A DNA stretch of 64,000 nt from Methylotenera versatilis 301 (GTDB lineage Bacteria; Pseudomonadota; Gammaproteobacteria; Burkholderiales; Methylophilaceae), in NCBI RefSeq assembly GCF_000093025.1, contig NC_014207.1, forward strand, positions 1,240,001-1,304,000, read 5' to 3'. The position numbers and the translations under genes are program-made. This document shows, piece by piece, positions 48,729 through 56,526 of this stretch. Every line of letters begins with the position of its first letter. Position 1 is the first letter of the stretch. The notes beneath the pieces were generated by a model that worked only from the letters and a program-made list of their open reading frames with translations, ran no database searches and had not been told where the DNA came from.

Positions 48729-48858
48729 CACAGGGGCACGAACGGCAGAAGGTAAGGCAAAGGTGTCGCGCAATGCTTACAAAGGTGGGGAGCGGTTGCA
48801 AATAAAAATAATTAATCTAATGTTGCGCGATGCAAGGCGGTTACTTCTAAGCATTTAA
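48655..48858 (+). CDS. Small island protein of the WTxERRxRQAxLIRxW type
   Basis: A 67-residue basic protein: MNGWTTERRQRQAQLIRQW, then the block STGARTAEGKAKVSRNAYKGG. This block is a recurrent signature of small proteins in proteobacterial islands and prophages; the function is unknown, with a nucleic-acid-binding role plausible from its charge. It overlaps the end of the 201-residue gene in another frame. It appears to end the mobility-core operon. Confidence 0.75.
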   Translation: MNGWTTERRQRQAQLIRQWQPWKHSTGARTAEGKAKVSRNAYKGGERLQIKIINLMLRDARRLLLSI

Positions 48859-48948
48859 AAACCAAAACTCCCTGCAATGTTGATGAACTAAATAATCATT
48901 CATATGACATAAAGAATGTGATATTTGAACCTATATTGAAAGTTTTAT

Positions 48949-49329
48949 ATGTTATCTAGTTTTCTGATTGCAGGTGTAATTGGTGTGATGATTTTCTTTA
49001 GTATTGCTGTAGCACCAAGTATTTTCAAATTATTACCACAAGAGTGGGCAAGCGTTTATGTGCGTTCTTTTTTTCCTAAATACTATGCAGTTTTGGGCAT
49101 TACATGTTTGGTAGCTGCATTACTTGGTGATCTGCCAGCTATTAAACATACGGCCTTCACTTGTGCGGCATTATTTGCACTTTCTTTATTTGTATTAACA
49201 CCTCAAGTTAATTCAGCTAAAGACAAAAATCAACGCAAGAAATTTGGTATTTACCATGGGTTAAGTGTGGGGATTAATTTGGGGCAACTTACATTATTAA
49301 TTTATGCACTATATAAAACGATGACTTAA
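48949..49329 (+). CDS. DUF4149 membrane protein
   Basis: A 126-residue protein with four predicted helices: ~1-20, ~42-62, ~65-85 and ~100-122. FSIAVAPSIFKLLPQEWASVYVRSFFPKYY fits the DUF4149 (TMEM205-like) pattern. Such proteins are usually chromosomal housekeeping-neighbourhood genes of unknown function, so its presence as island cargo is notable. It stands alone, with a weak GAAAG upstream. Confidence 0.75.
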   Translation: MLSSFLIAGVIGVMIFFSIAVAPSIFKLLPQEWASVYVRSFFPKYYAVLGITCLVAALLGDLPAIKHTAFTCAALFALSLFVLTPQVNSAKDKNQRKKFGIYHGLSVGINLGQLTLLIYALYKTMT

Positions 49330-49575
49330 TATTGCTTAAATTTTTATTGCTAATGAAGGCTTATTTCACAATTTAAATAAGTAAACCATAGTCTATGCGA
49401 TGGATATTCTGCTGAGAGTTTTAGTCTAGATAAAATGGTTATAGTGGTGGATCATATAACTTTAAGCTTAATTAACTAGTAGCTTGAATTAAATTATATT
49501 GAATATTAACCGTTAATAAATTGATACGCTAAAATTAAAAAATTGATATTAATTATTTCTGAAAAATCATTCACT

Positions 49576-50085
49576 ATGATCTCACCTCCCAAACCAAGAA
49601 ATGAAAATGAGCGATTAGACGCTCTTAGAAACTTGCTTATTCTTGATACTCCTCCTGAGGAGCGCTTTGATCGCATAACCCAATTTGCTAGTTTTGAGTT
49701 TGATGTGCCTATCGTGCTTATTACACTTGTGGATGAGGAAAGACAGTGGTTTAAGTCAGCGTTTGGGCTTGATGTATGCAGTACTTCACGAGACATCTCT
49801 TTTTGTGGACATGCTATTTTACAAGAAGAGATTTTGATTGTAGAAGATGCAACTAAAGATGAGCGTTTTTTTGATAACCCATTAGTCATAGGTGATCCGC
49901 ATATTCGTTTTTATGCTGGGGCGCAATTAATACTACCAACGGGTCAAACTATTGGTACGTTATGCTTAATTGATAGTAAGCCAAGAGTTTTTGATAAAAC
50001 CGATTTGTTAATTTTCTCAACACTTCGGAATATGGTTGCTTCTGAGTTGGTTGATAATTCAGACAAAACTTACAAGCATTTATAA
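49576..50085 (+). CDS. Stand-alone GAF domain protein
   Basis: A 169-residue protein that is almost entirely one GAF domain: NENERLDALRNLLILDTPPEERFD, VDEERQWFKSAFGLDV, SFCGHAIL and FYAGAQLILPTGQTIGTLCLID. These are the motifs seen at the N terminus of sensor kinases and diguanylate cyclases, but no output domain is attached. The frame opens at a TTG (49543); the ATG at 49576 begins the family-like sequence. It is followed 12 nt later by a degenerate receiver protein, a likely partner. Confidence 0.85.
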   Translation: MISPPKPRNENERLDALRNLLILDTPPEERFDRITQFASFEFDVPIVLITLVDEERQWFKSAFGLDVCSTSRDISFCGHAILQEEILIVEDATKDERFFDNPLVIGDPHIRFYAGAQLILPTGQTIGTLCLIDSKPRVFDKTDLLIFSTLRNMVASELVDNSDKTYKHL

Positions 50086-50097
50086 GATTTATAAATA

Positions 50098-50496
50098 ATG
50101 TCGATAGAAAATAATAAAAACTTTGGTTTGGTGCCTTCAGTACTTATTTGTGACAGTCACTATATGACTAGAAGTAGTTTTGCACTGTTGGCTAAAGAGA
50201 TAGGAAGCTGTGAGGTTGTAGAAGCTTCAGACATAAAAACTGCAAAAATTAAGTGTGAGGGCGTTTCATTTGATTTGATATTACTGGGTATAGATGAGGG
50301 TAATGAGGAAATATCATTAATAAAATTGATTAGAGATAACCATTTATTACCGCAAAAAGATGTGCCTATTATTGTGATGTTAAAAGAGATTACTTTAGAA
50401 AAATTAACTGAATTAAAGTCCTTAAATGTTGCAGAAATCATTTTGAAGCCCACTCGTATGAAAACCATTTACGACACATTTTTGCGTTATCTTTAA
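50098..50496 (+). CDS. Degenerate response-regulator receiver domain protein
   Basis: A 132-residue single-domain REC-like protein. The fold signature is clear (PSVLICDSHYMTRSSFALLAKEI, FDLILLGIDEG, VAEIILKPTRM). The phospho-acceptor Asp is replaced by Gly64, the acidic pair is reduced to one Asp (Asp19), and the switch Thr/Ser is absent (VMLKE); the conserved Lys117 remains. It should not be phosphorylated in the normal way and may work by constant protein contact. It lies 12 nt after the GAF gene. Confidence 0.85.
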   Translation: MSIENNKNFGLVPSVLICDSHYMTRSSFALLAKEIGSCEVVEASDIKTAKIKCEGVSFDLILLGIDEGNEEISLIKLIRDNHLLPQKDVPIIVMLKEITLEKLTELKSLNVAEIILKPTRMKTIYDTFLRYL

Positions 50497-50814
50497 ACCC
50501 ACATAAAGATTTTAAAGATAAAACGCTATATAGCATTTAGATGCTTAAATTAACAAACGCTATCCTGTGTATAGCGTTTCTTTTTCTCTACCGTTAAATA
50601 CAGTTCAATACGGTGCAAGTTTTTAATGATCAAAGTGAACGGCTAAAGCTATATTTGACAAGGGTGTCACGGCTTAGTGAATGGGGTAAATAGCGTATTT
50701 TTTTCTAAATTAAGAGCAATATAATAGTGTAATAAATAATACGAACCTGAACTCAGTATGACGGTAAAACGCAAGTGATTGTTTTAAAGCTTTTTTCAAG
50801 CTATTTGAAAGGGC
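50497..50814 (+). other. Spacer with terminator and promoter-like TATAAT
   Basis: A 318-nt gap. It holds a terminator (50555-50585), an extra AAACGCTATA half-copy at 50521-50530, and a TATAAT at 50720-50725 upstream of the small helical gene. Nothing else is visible. Confidence 0.45.
50555..50585 (+). terminator. Rho-independent terminator after the GAF/REC pair
   Basis: AAACGCTAT pairs with ATAGCGTTT around a CCTGTGT loop, followed by CTTTTT. Confidence 0.85.
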
Positions 50815-50820
50815 ATGAAA

Positions 50821-50976
50821 ATGACCGAAAAAGTGAGTATGATTGAATTGGAATATCTTAAAAATGCCTTAATTGAAGCATCAAAGATTTTTGAGGATAT
50901 AGATGATGAGGATAGCTTAAACAAGCTGATAGCTGCTCAAGATGCCTATTTTAAATATTTAGAAACACATGATTAA
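50821..50976 (+). CDS. Small helical island protein, paralogue A
   Basis: A 51-residue acidic protein: MTEKVSMIELEYLKNALIEA, then a DDED segment and LIAAQDAYFKYL. AAAGGG lies seven bases upstream of the ATG; another ATG two codons earlier is too close to it. Two amphipathic helices separated by an acidic turn are likely. The pattern LKxxxxEAxxxF...LxxLxxAxDAYxxxL is shared with the protein at 52299, so they are paralogues. The function is unknown. Confidence 0.6.
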   Translation: MTEKVSMIELEYLKNALIEASKIFEDIDDEDSLNKLIAAQDAYFKYLETHD

Positions 50977-51023
50977 TCGCTATTTATTAATACCCTACCC
51001 CAAGTTTGAACGGGTTGATTATG

Positions 51024-51155
51024 GTGAGTTGAACTTGATAAAATTTGAGATTAAATCAAACTATATGTTGAAAAATGTTGAGTATTGTTAAGGTTTGATC
51101 ATCAAGAAATTAGAGAAATATAATACTTATCCAGCTATCTAATCCATTGTTAAGT
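51024..51155 (+). repeat. Diverged promoter/leader repeat, copy A
   Basis: A ~130-nt sequence similar to 52081-52205. Shared blocks include ATTAAATCAAA, ATATGTTGAAAA-like, TATTGTTAAG, GAAATATAATAC (TATAAT at 51119-51124) and ATCTAA..CATTG.TAAG. No plus-strand gene follows this copy. Confidence 0.6.
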
Positions 51156-51321
51156 ATATTAAAAATTAACTTTAAAATACAGCGGCTTGTTTGATGATCA
51201 CATCGGTATAGGTCAGCTATAAATTAACAAATAAATACAATGGATTAAGTGTTGACTTGACTGCAATAATTAATATTAAAATACAATGAGTTATATATAT
51301 GTTACTTGATGTATTTACTAG
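51156..51321. other. AT-rich spacer
   Basis: Together with the preceding repeat this leaves 345 nt without a gene between paralogue A and the minus-strand gene. Nothing beyond copy A was recognised. Confidence 0.3.
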
Positions 51322-51711
51322 TTATTCAATTGCTTTGTTTAATAAGATGCAATTAGTACATTTTTGACTCTGAATTATGCTAATTACTTTACATGTTTCA
51401 ATTGCTTTTACATAAAGTTCACTATATTCATTTCTGAACTTTATATCATTTTCATATAGGTAAGCAATAATTTTATGCTGCAAACATTTATCTGAAGATG
51501 TATCGTTGATTTCGTTAAATTTCACCTCATAGCCAATATTATTTTCGTGCGTATATTGGGGTTGTTCGGGATAGCAAACATCTCTAGCAAAATTCATAAA
51601 GTGTTCTACGTGATGTATTACTTCACCATCTAAAGCAATAACCCAATTGAAATGTTTATCAGGAGCAGCAAGTTGAACAGTAAAATGAGGTTTGTTAGTA
51701 GAATTATTCAT
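51322..51711 (-). CDS. Unknown island protein, 129 residues
   Basis: I do not recognise this protein. GGAG eight bases before the ATG supports it. The N-terminal half reads like beta strands (HFTVQLAAPDKHFNWVIALDGEVIHHV), the C-terminal half is helical and ends with CTNCILLNKAIE, containing a CxxC. It is the only minus-strand gene in the island, so it has its own promoter. Confidence 0.6.
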   Translation of the reverse strand: MNNSTNKPHFTVQLAAPDKHFNWVIALDGEVIHHVEHFMNFARDVCYPEQPQYTHENNIGYEVKFNEINDTSSDKCLQHKIIAYLYENDIKFRNEYSELYVKAIETCKVISIIQSQKCTNCILLNKAIE

Positions 51712-52080
51712 GTTACTTACTCCATTTATAATTTCGTTACTACTTTTAACTATACCCCTAATAAATATGTATGATTATTTATATTTATTGAAACTATTTG
51801 ACTGATTTGGTTTATATTCATACCATAGAAGGGTGTCAAGCCTTTAGAATTTACTTAAAGGTTAACTATCAAATAATCATTAACATCAATGACTTGCAAG
51901 CTAATACAATCATATGAGTTAATATCGGATTGTTTAATAAATTCAGTTAGTTAGCTATGATGAAATGGGTTGATTATTCATTTTATTTTGCTAGTGGCTA
52001 TTCTCTAAAATTGAGAAATTTAGAGGGTAGGGAACTATAAGATTACTACAAGCTTTAACGAGAAGATTAGGTGCGGGGTT
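51712..52080. other. AT-rich spacer without recognised genes
   Basis: About 370 nt, very AT-rich. It should contain the promoter of the minus-strand gene at 51322-51711. No open frame with a ribosome binding site was found. Confidence 0.35.
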
Positions 52081-52205
52081 GGAGTTGATAAAACTTATTA
52101 TTAAATCAAATTGAATATTGAAAATATGTTAAATATTGTTAAGTTTATGTTATCAATAAAATAGTGAAATATAATACCTGCATAGTGATCTAACCTATTG
52201 GTAAG
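52081..52205 (+). repeat. Diverged promoter/leader repeat, copy B
   Basis: Copy of 51024-51155 with a TATAAT at 52170-52175. Here a gene follows: paralogue B starts 94 nt downstream. Confidence 0.6.
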
Positions 52206-52298
52206 GGTGATTTGTGCTGGTAAAAGTACACATTGGTAATTAATCAAACTTATTCTTAAACATTAAATTGTTACATTTAATTTAGCAGAGAGTAAGTT

Positions 52299-52481
52299 AT
52301 GGACTCGCATTTGTTTTCTACTGAAGAGCAGTTGGCTTTATTAAAAAAAGATTATCTTGAGGCATATGCTGCTTTCAAGTCCAATCATTCACCTGAGACA
52401 TTAGATAGATTAGATGTTGCCAAAGATGCCTACTTATTGAAATTAAATCCAATGGTTATTATCTCAAATGGAGATTCTTAA
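52299..52481 (+). CDS. Small helical island protein, paralogue B
   Basis: A 60-residue protein: MDSHLFSTEEQLALLKKDYL, EAYAAFKSNHSPETLDRLD and VAKDAYLLKL. It shares with paralogue A the Leu/Glu/Ala/Asp positions of LKxxxxEAxxxF and the AxDAYxxxL end, so both probably form the same two-helix hairpin. A weak GAGAG precedes the ATG. It has a long leader with the repeated promoter. Unknown function; too small for an enzyme. Confidence 0.6.
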   Translation: MDSHLFSTEEQLALLKKDYLEAYAAFKSNHSPETLDRLDVAKDAYLLKLNPMVIISNGDS

Positions 52482-52845
52482 ATAAGTTATTTTCATTCAG
52501 AATCAGTGATAATAACCCCAGAAACAGGTTGTTGATGGCATGGGGCAGATAAGATAAAAGTCAAAGTGTTTCGTTTATGGTAACTAGTGGCAATCAATCG
52601 GCTTTATACATACCCACAAAAATCTTAGACTAAATAACCTCAGAAACAGGTAATTAAGAAAATAAATTTGAATAATTTACCGACTCATAAAAGGTAAATT
52701 CTCGACTAGGTAAAAATGCAATCATAGGACTCTGTAAAAACGCTGTATTCATTTTATTGGGTACGTTTGAGGGTACACGCTATTTTTTAAATATTTAAAA
52801 TGGCGTATATAATGGGTTACGTAGATTTGTTGGATTGACGCCAGC
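52482..52845. promoter_or_regulatory. Right end of the island with repeated integrase-site-like boxes
   Basis: A 364-nt gene-free region. AATAACC(C/T)CAGAAACAGGT occurs at 52511-52529 and 52633-52651, 122 bp apart. GGGTACGTTTGAGGGTACAC lies at 52759-52778 and matches the boxes near the integrase. Both sets may be integrase or excisionase sites. GACGCCAGC just before attR recalls the end of ssrA, with TCCA missing. Confidence 0.5.
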
Positions 52846-52925
52846 CCATTTTAGTGTTTCATAAAGCATCAATCGGTATCAAAAGCCTAGTAAATTCAAC
52901 CTTCTAGGCTTTTTTTACGCCTATT
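52846..52925 (+). repeat. attR: right 80-bp direct repeat
   Basis: Identical to 44205-44284, including the ssrA terminator hairpin (52881-52916). To its right normal chromosomal genes resume. Confidence 0.92.
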
Positions 52926-52973
52926 ACTCTATAAAAAGCCATTAGTTTTAGGTCGTGATAGGCTAATGCAAAT

Positions 52974-53702
52974 TTAGTGGGTGATTAAAGCATCTGATAA
53001 TTTACGACGCCATTGCGTTTCAACTCTAGCATCAGGGGCGCGATAGCCAAGTGCGATGACGATTGGAATAACTGTTCCTCTTGGGAGTTTTAACAGCTTA
53101 ACCACTTCTTGTGCAGAAAAGCCCTCCATTGGACATGAGTCTACTCCTTTTGATGCGGCTGCCAGCATGATGGTTTGCGCTGCAAATGTTGCATTACGTG
53201 CAGCCCAATTCCGGCTCCCAATACTTCCTATTGGGAGCAAAGATAAGCTTGGTCGAATAAGCGATGCAATATAGATAAACGGCATCCATAATGCAGAAGA
53301 ACCTATACCCAGAACTTTGCTAAACATGCCCGTTTGCTTAAGGTAGTAGGCTTTCGATTTTGACTCAAGTGAAGTCGATGCTTCGACATAAGCAAGTTGT
53401 TCTGCCGCAGTGTGTTTGGCTATAGCTGAGCTGGCTGAGATAACTATGATTTCTGCGGCTGTAGATGCGGCTTGCTGACCATGGCAGGCTTTTGCAATCT
53501 CAGCCTTCAGATTGGCATTGCGGATCCAATGTAATTGATACGGTTGTAAATTTCCGCTGGAAGGTGCGAGCATTGCTTCAGCCAGTAGCTCACGAATGTC
53601 TTCTTCATGGATTGGTGTGGCATTAAATTTTCTAATCGCTCTGCGATGGCGATTAATGGATTGGAAAGTTGCCCAATTATTTTGGGTCATTTGCGTCGTC
53701 AT
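52974..53702 (-). CDS. Nitroreductase family protein
   Basis: A 242-residue FMN-dependent nitroreductase-fold protein: RHRRAIRKFNATPI, APSSGNLQPYQLHWI and CPMEGFSAQEVVKLLKLPRG. It is longer than the paralogue at 30265 through a central insert (~120-165). A TetR regulator diverges 81 nt away and probably controls it, a common arrangement for xenobiotic or quinone reductases. The ligand is unknown. Confidence 0.88.
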   Translation of the reverse strand: MTTQMTQNNWATFQSINRHRRAIRKFNATPIHEEDIRELLAEAMLAPSSGNLQPYQLHWIRNANLKAEIAKACHGQQAASTAAEIIVISASSAIAKHTAAEQLAYVEASTSLESKSKAYYLKQTGMFSKVLGIGSSALWMPFIYIASLIRPSLSLLPIGSIGSRNWAARNATFAAQTIMLAAASKGVDSCPMEGFSAQEVVKLLKLPRGTVIPIVIALGYRAPDARVETQWRRKLSDALITH

Positions 53703-53783
53703 AGCTAAGTCTCTTGTGTTTGAATGAGCAAAAATAGTAAGCTATTGCTTTAATTTTTAATACTCACATTTTAAAAGCACATT

Positions 53784-54398
53784 ATGGCTAAACTAAAACT
53801 CACCGCAAAGCCAAGAAAAAGCCCAGTTCAGGACCGATCACGCGCTACTGTGGATGCAATAATGCAAGCTGCTACTTACATTTTGAACGAGGATGGCTGG
53901 GGCGGACTGAATACCAATGCGATTGCGGAACGTGCAGGAGTAAATATTGCCTCGCTCTATCAGTTTTTTCCTAACAAGCAAGCTGTGATTGCAGAGCTGC
54001 AGCGTAGGCATGCTACATCCATCCACGAAGACTTGCAGGATGCTTTGCAAAGCGTAAGCAAACAACCAACATTAAGAGCTGCTATCACCGTCATTGTTGA
54101 AATGGTTGTAAAGGAACATAGAGGTGCCCCTGAAGTGCATAAAGCCATCTCGGAAGAGTTGCCGTTATCACAACGTTGCATTCAAGATGGACAAGGCGAG
54201 CTACTTAAGCGCATGTTAAGTGCATTGCAACCATTTATGAAAAATGTACCTGACCCTAAGCTAGCAATTTATATGGTTGGCATCAGCATGCAAGCAATCG
54301 TTCATCAGGTGACAAATCAAAGGCCAGAATTGCTTAATCACACGAGTTTAGTGGATGAGTTGGTAATACTAATTGAGCGGTTTTTGATCCGTGATTAA
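53784..54398 (+). CDS. TetR/AcrR-family regulator
   Basis: A 204-residue repressor. The N-terminal HTH (RSRATVDAIMQAATYILNEDG, NTNAIAERAGVNIASLYQFFPNKQAVI, ~18-65) is typical of TetR; the C-terminal ligand domain is variable and contains EVHKAISEELPLSQRC. It is divergent from the nitroreductase across an 81-nt gap where an operator is expected. Confidence 0.9.
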   Translation: MAKLKLTAKPRKSPVQDRSRATVDAIMQAATYILNEDGWGGLNTNAIAERAGVNIASLYQFFPNKQAVIAELQRRHATSIHEDLQDALQSVSKQPTLRAAITVIVEMVVKEHRGAPEVHKAISEELPLSQRCIQDGQGELLKRMLSALQPFMKNVPDPKLAIYMVGISMQAIVHQVTNQRPELLNHTSLVDELVILIERFLIRD

Positions 54399-54492
54399 AG
54401 ATGATTTTTCTGAATAATATTGAGTGAGGACAGCACTATAAAGTAGTGGAGTTCATGACTGAGTTGCTCAGAAGCTAAATGAGGTTGAGTCT

Positions 54493-54696
54493 TTAACTTG
54501 AGTAGAGATCTGGCTGAAGTGGACTGGCTTTCTTTCTTTCTTCCTCATTGATGAATTTTATGTAATCGCTGTAGCTCATATGAACCAAATCTTCGTCAGT
54601 TTCTGGTTCTACATCATGTTTATCGACAGGAATTGGTTGATTTCTTCCGAGTAAGTTAGATATTTTATAAAAATATGAATCGAAGAGGTCTTTCAT
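54493..54696 (-). CDS. Small acidic protein, 67 residues
   Basis: AAGGA precedes the ATG at 54694-54696; an ATG 13 codons upstream lacks a site. The product begins MKDLFDSYFYKISNLLG and has an acidic stretch VEPETDEDLVHMSYSDYIKFINEEERKK. No family was recognised. It resembles the 95-residue protein at 55236 in layout: MKxxF start, acidic then hydroxyl/aromatic (MSYSDYIKF versus ISFDEFK), basic run and Ser/Tyr tail. Confidence 0.55.
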   Translation of the reverse strand: MKDLFDSYFYKISNLLGRNQPIPVDKHDVEPETDEDLVHMSYSDYIKFINEEERKKASPLQPDLYSS

Positions 54697-55166
54697 TTTG
54701 CTGTCCTTGTTTAAATTTAATTTAGCTTTAAACAACTATCAGCAAAAGATATGCCAATTAATTATTGGCGAGTTTAGTTTTAATTAAGTGTATGAATATA
54801 TAGAGTTTACTTGTTAATTTTTAATTGGCGACAAGTTGATTTTTTAAATTAACTGAGATTGTAAATTAATGTTATTGGCGATTTGTGAACACTACTGTGG
54901 ATATTATTTACAGTGATAATGATAGGTTTATACGTAGTGAATGGGGAAAAAAACCGAAGCTATAGTTGGGGAAATATAGCCTCGGGATTAAAGACACTTA
55001 ACTATGGGAGATAGTGTGTGATAACTAATGTACCTCATGAATATTTCAAGTAAGTTAAAGATTTAAGAAAGTTTGAAGATCAGGTAATGCAGAGTTGATA
55101 TCAATTTAAGTTGATACATGACTATGTTTTTGATTAACATGTGTTTTTAGCCTTAAAGACACAAAT
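54697..55166. other. Spacer with TTGGCG boxes and a stem-loop
   Basis: A 470-nt gene-free region. TTGGCG lies at 54765-54770, 54825-54830 and 54875-54880, and an inverted GCCAAT at 54753-54758 pairs with the first. CCGAAGCTATA (54954-54964) and TATAGCCTCGG (54975-54985) form an 11-bp stem with one mismatch around a G-rich loop. A small RNA ending at the terminator 55167-55196 is possible. Confidence 0.35.
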
Positions 55167-55196
55167 AAAAAAGCCACTTTCGCAAGTGGCTTTTTT
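55167..55196. terminator. Bidirectional rho-independent terminator
   Basis: AAAAAAGCCACTT pairs with AAGTGGCTTTTTT (13 bp) around TCGC. It terminates the 95-residue minus-strand gene and could end a plus-strand transcript as well. Confidence 0.88.
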
Positions 55197-55235
55197 AAAA
55201 TTAATCTTTTATTCTAATATTTGATATGTAGCAGA

Positions 55236-55523
55236 TTATTGCTTTGTGCTATACGTGCTTCTAGTTTCACCAGGCTTACGTGGGAACTTCCTGCGCTCTA
55301 CTCTGACTGTAGAGCTTTTAAATTCATCAAAACTAATTTCTGCTACTTGGTAGTCGTCGTCAATCGGAGCACTATCGAATATGCTTAATTGCGGTTCATT
55401 CTGACTGATTTTGCTTGACTGGCTGATATGACCAGCGATGTGAAAACTTGAATTCTGAAAGCTTGAGTTTTGAAAAGTTGATTTAGTATTTTTAGAGAAT
55501 ATAAAATTAAAAATAGATTTCAT
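55236..55523 (-). CDS. Hypothetical 95-residue protein
   Basis: AAAGG eight bases before the ATG at 55521-55523 fixes the start; the frame opens 24 codons earlier without support. The product starts MKSIFNFIFSKNTKSTF, has the internal repeat FQNSSFQNSSF, an acidic APIDDDYQVAEISFDEFK and a basic RVERRKFPRKPGETRS tail. No family was recognised. A terminator follows. Confidence 0.6.
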   Translation of the reverse strand: MKSIFNFIFSKNTKSTFQNSSFQNSSFHIAGHISQSSKISQNEPQLSIFDSAPIDDDYQVAEISFDEFKSSTVRVERRKFPRKPGETRSTYSTKQ

Positions 55524-55808
55524 CTTATGACCTTTCACTGTCTTGTAAATAATGACTGACGTTGAATGACGCGGGCAGTATATATATCTACACAAGCAAA
55601 AAATATGCCGATTAGGTTAACGTTTGTTAATTTATTTTTATTTGTTATCTAACGTTTTGAATTTAATTAATATTTTATTTTTATGGATTATTTAGAGGGG
55701 AGGCTAATGGTGAATTTGATTGAAAGTTTAGGAATAAATTCGCCTAGTTTTCAACAAGGTTGTCGTGATTCAAACGATGCGGTTATTGAGTTTTAATACT
55801 TAAATAGA

Positions 55809-56264
55809 TTACCTGAATTTAGAGTTTGACATTGAGTTGTGCGAGCCTGATTTTGGTAGCTCAATAGACCTAAGTTCGCTCTCCCATTTCATTGTATTCA
55901 TATTCAATTTGTTTATTTGATTCTGGGTGTCTGCTTTGGATGGTGTGCTGGCTGGTTTGATTCTATAGGTTTTTGTGCCAGCACCTTGTGCACTGGGTGA
56001 TATAGACTTAGTGATTTGCGAATTATCCGCAATTTTTTCTAGCGAGTTAGTCATCGCTTGTGAAGTGATTGCATAGGGACTTTGCGTGCTGCCTTGAAGG
56101 CTAGTCACTTCTGTGAGTGATCCTTTATTGATAACTACTCTCTTGCCAGTTTCAATTAAGTTTTTTGCTGGGTAGGCATAACTTGACTCTAAAAATAGAA
56201 CGCTAATCAATAGGCATTGAGTTTGAGCAGCCAGTGAAATTAATATTTTTCTTGAAAATTTAAT
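55809..56264 (-). CDS. Putative exported protein with possible ATT start
   Basis: The frame is open from a GTG at 56345, but the best translation signal is AGGGAG (56277-56272) seven bases before ATT at 56264-56262. From there the protein opens with a standard signal peptide, MKFSRKILISLAAQTQCLLI, cleaved near SSYAYPAKN. The mature ~120 residues are Ser/Thr/Lys/Asn-rich with no known domain. An ATT start is rare, so confidence in the exact start is low. It is divergent from rfbD. Confidence 0.5.
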   Translation of the reverse strand: MKFSRKILISLAAQTQCLLISVLFLESSYAYPAKNLIETGKRVVINKGSLTEVTSLQGSTQSPYAITSQAMTNSLEKIADNSQITKSISPSAQGAGTKTYRIKPASTPSKADTQNQINKLNMNTMKWESELRSIELPKSGSHNSMSNSKFR

Positions 56265-56526
56265 TTTACAACTCCCTAAAGAATCATGTTTAAGCCTAGC
56301 ATTTTTATGTGAAATAAAATGGAAAAACTCATATTTATTATACACATACTTGCAATTTTCCTAATGCTCAAATAGGTGAGGCTATCTCTATATGCTTTAT
56401 TAATAAGACTAAGTAAATGGGTTGATTAGACGTTTATATAGGATAATTGACGGGTTATATTGGTGTTATTGTCTGATTGCTATTTGAAAAATTTAACTAG
56501 AATAATAATCTTCATTTAGGTGAAAT

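Larger units (their letters stand above)
44205..52925. mobile_element. ssrA-targeted integrated island (8.6 kb)
   Basis: Two identical 80-bp repeats, one starting at the CCA end of ssrA and one at 52846, bracket a P4-type integrase and mostly unknown genes. One repeat plus the interior is 8641 bp. There is no primase, relaxase, capsid or transposase gene, so mobilisation would need a helper. The left half (integrase to 48858) looks like a mobility/regulatory core; the right half (48949-52481) is AT-rich cargo. Confidence 0.88.

Noticed and set aside
50521-50530. AAACGCTATA as part of a multi-copy repeat family
   Set aside because: It is just one extra half-arm next to a terminator; no further copies were seen.
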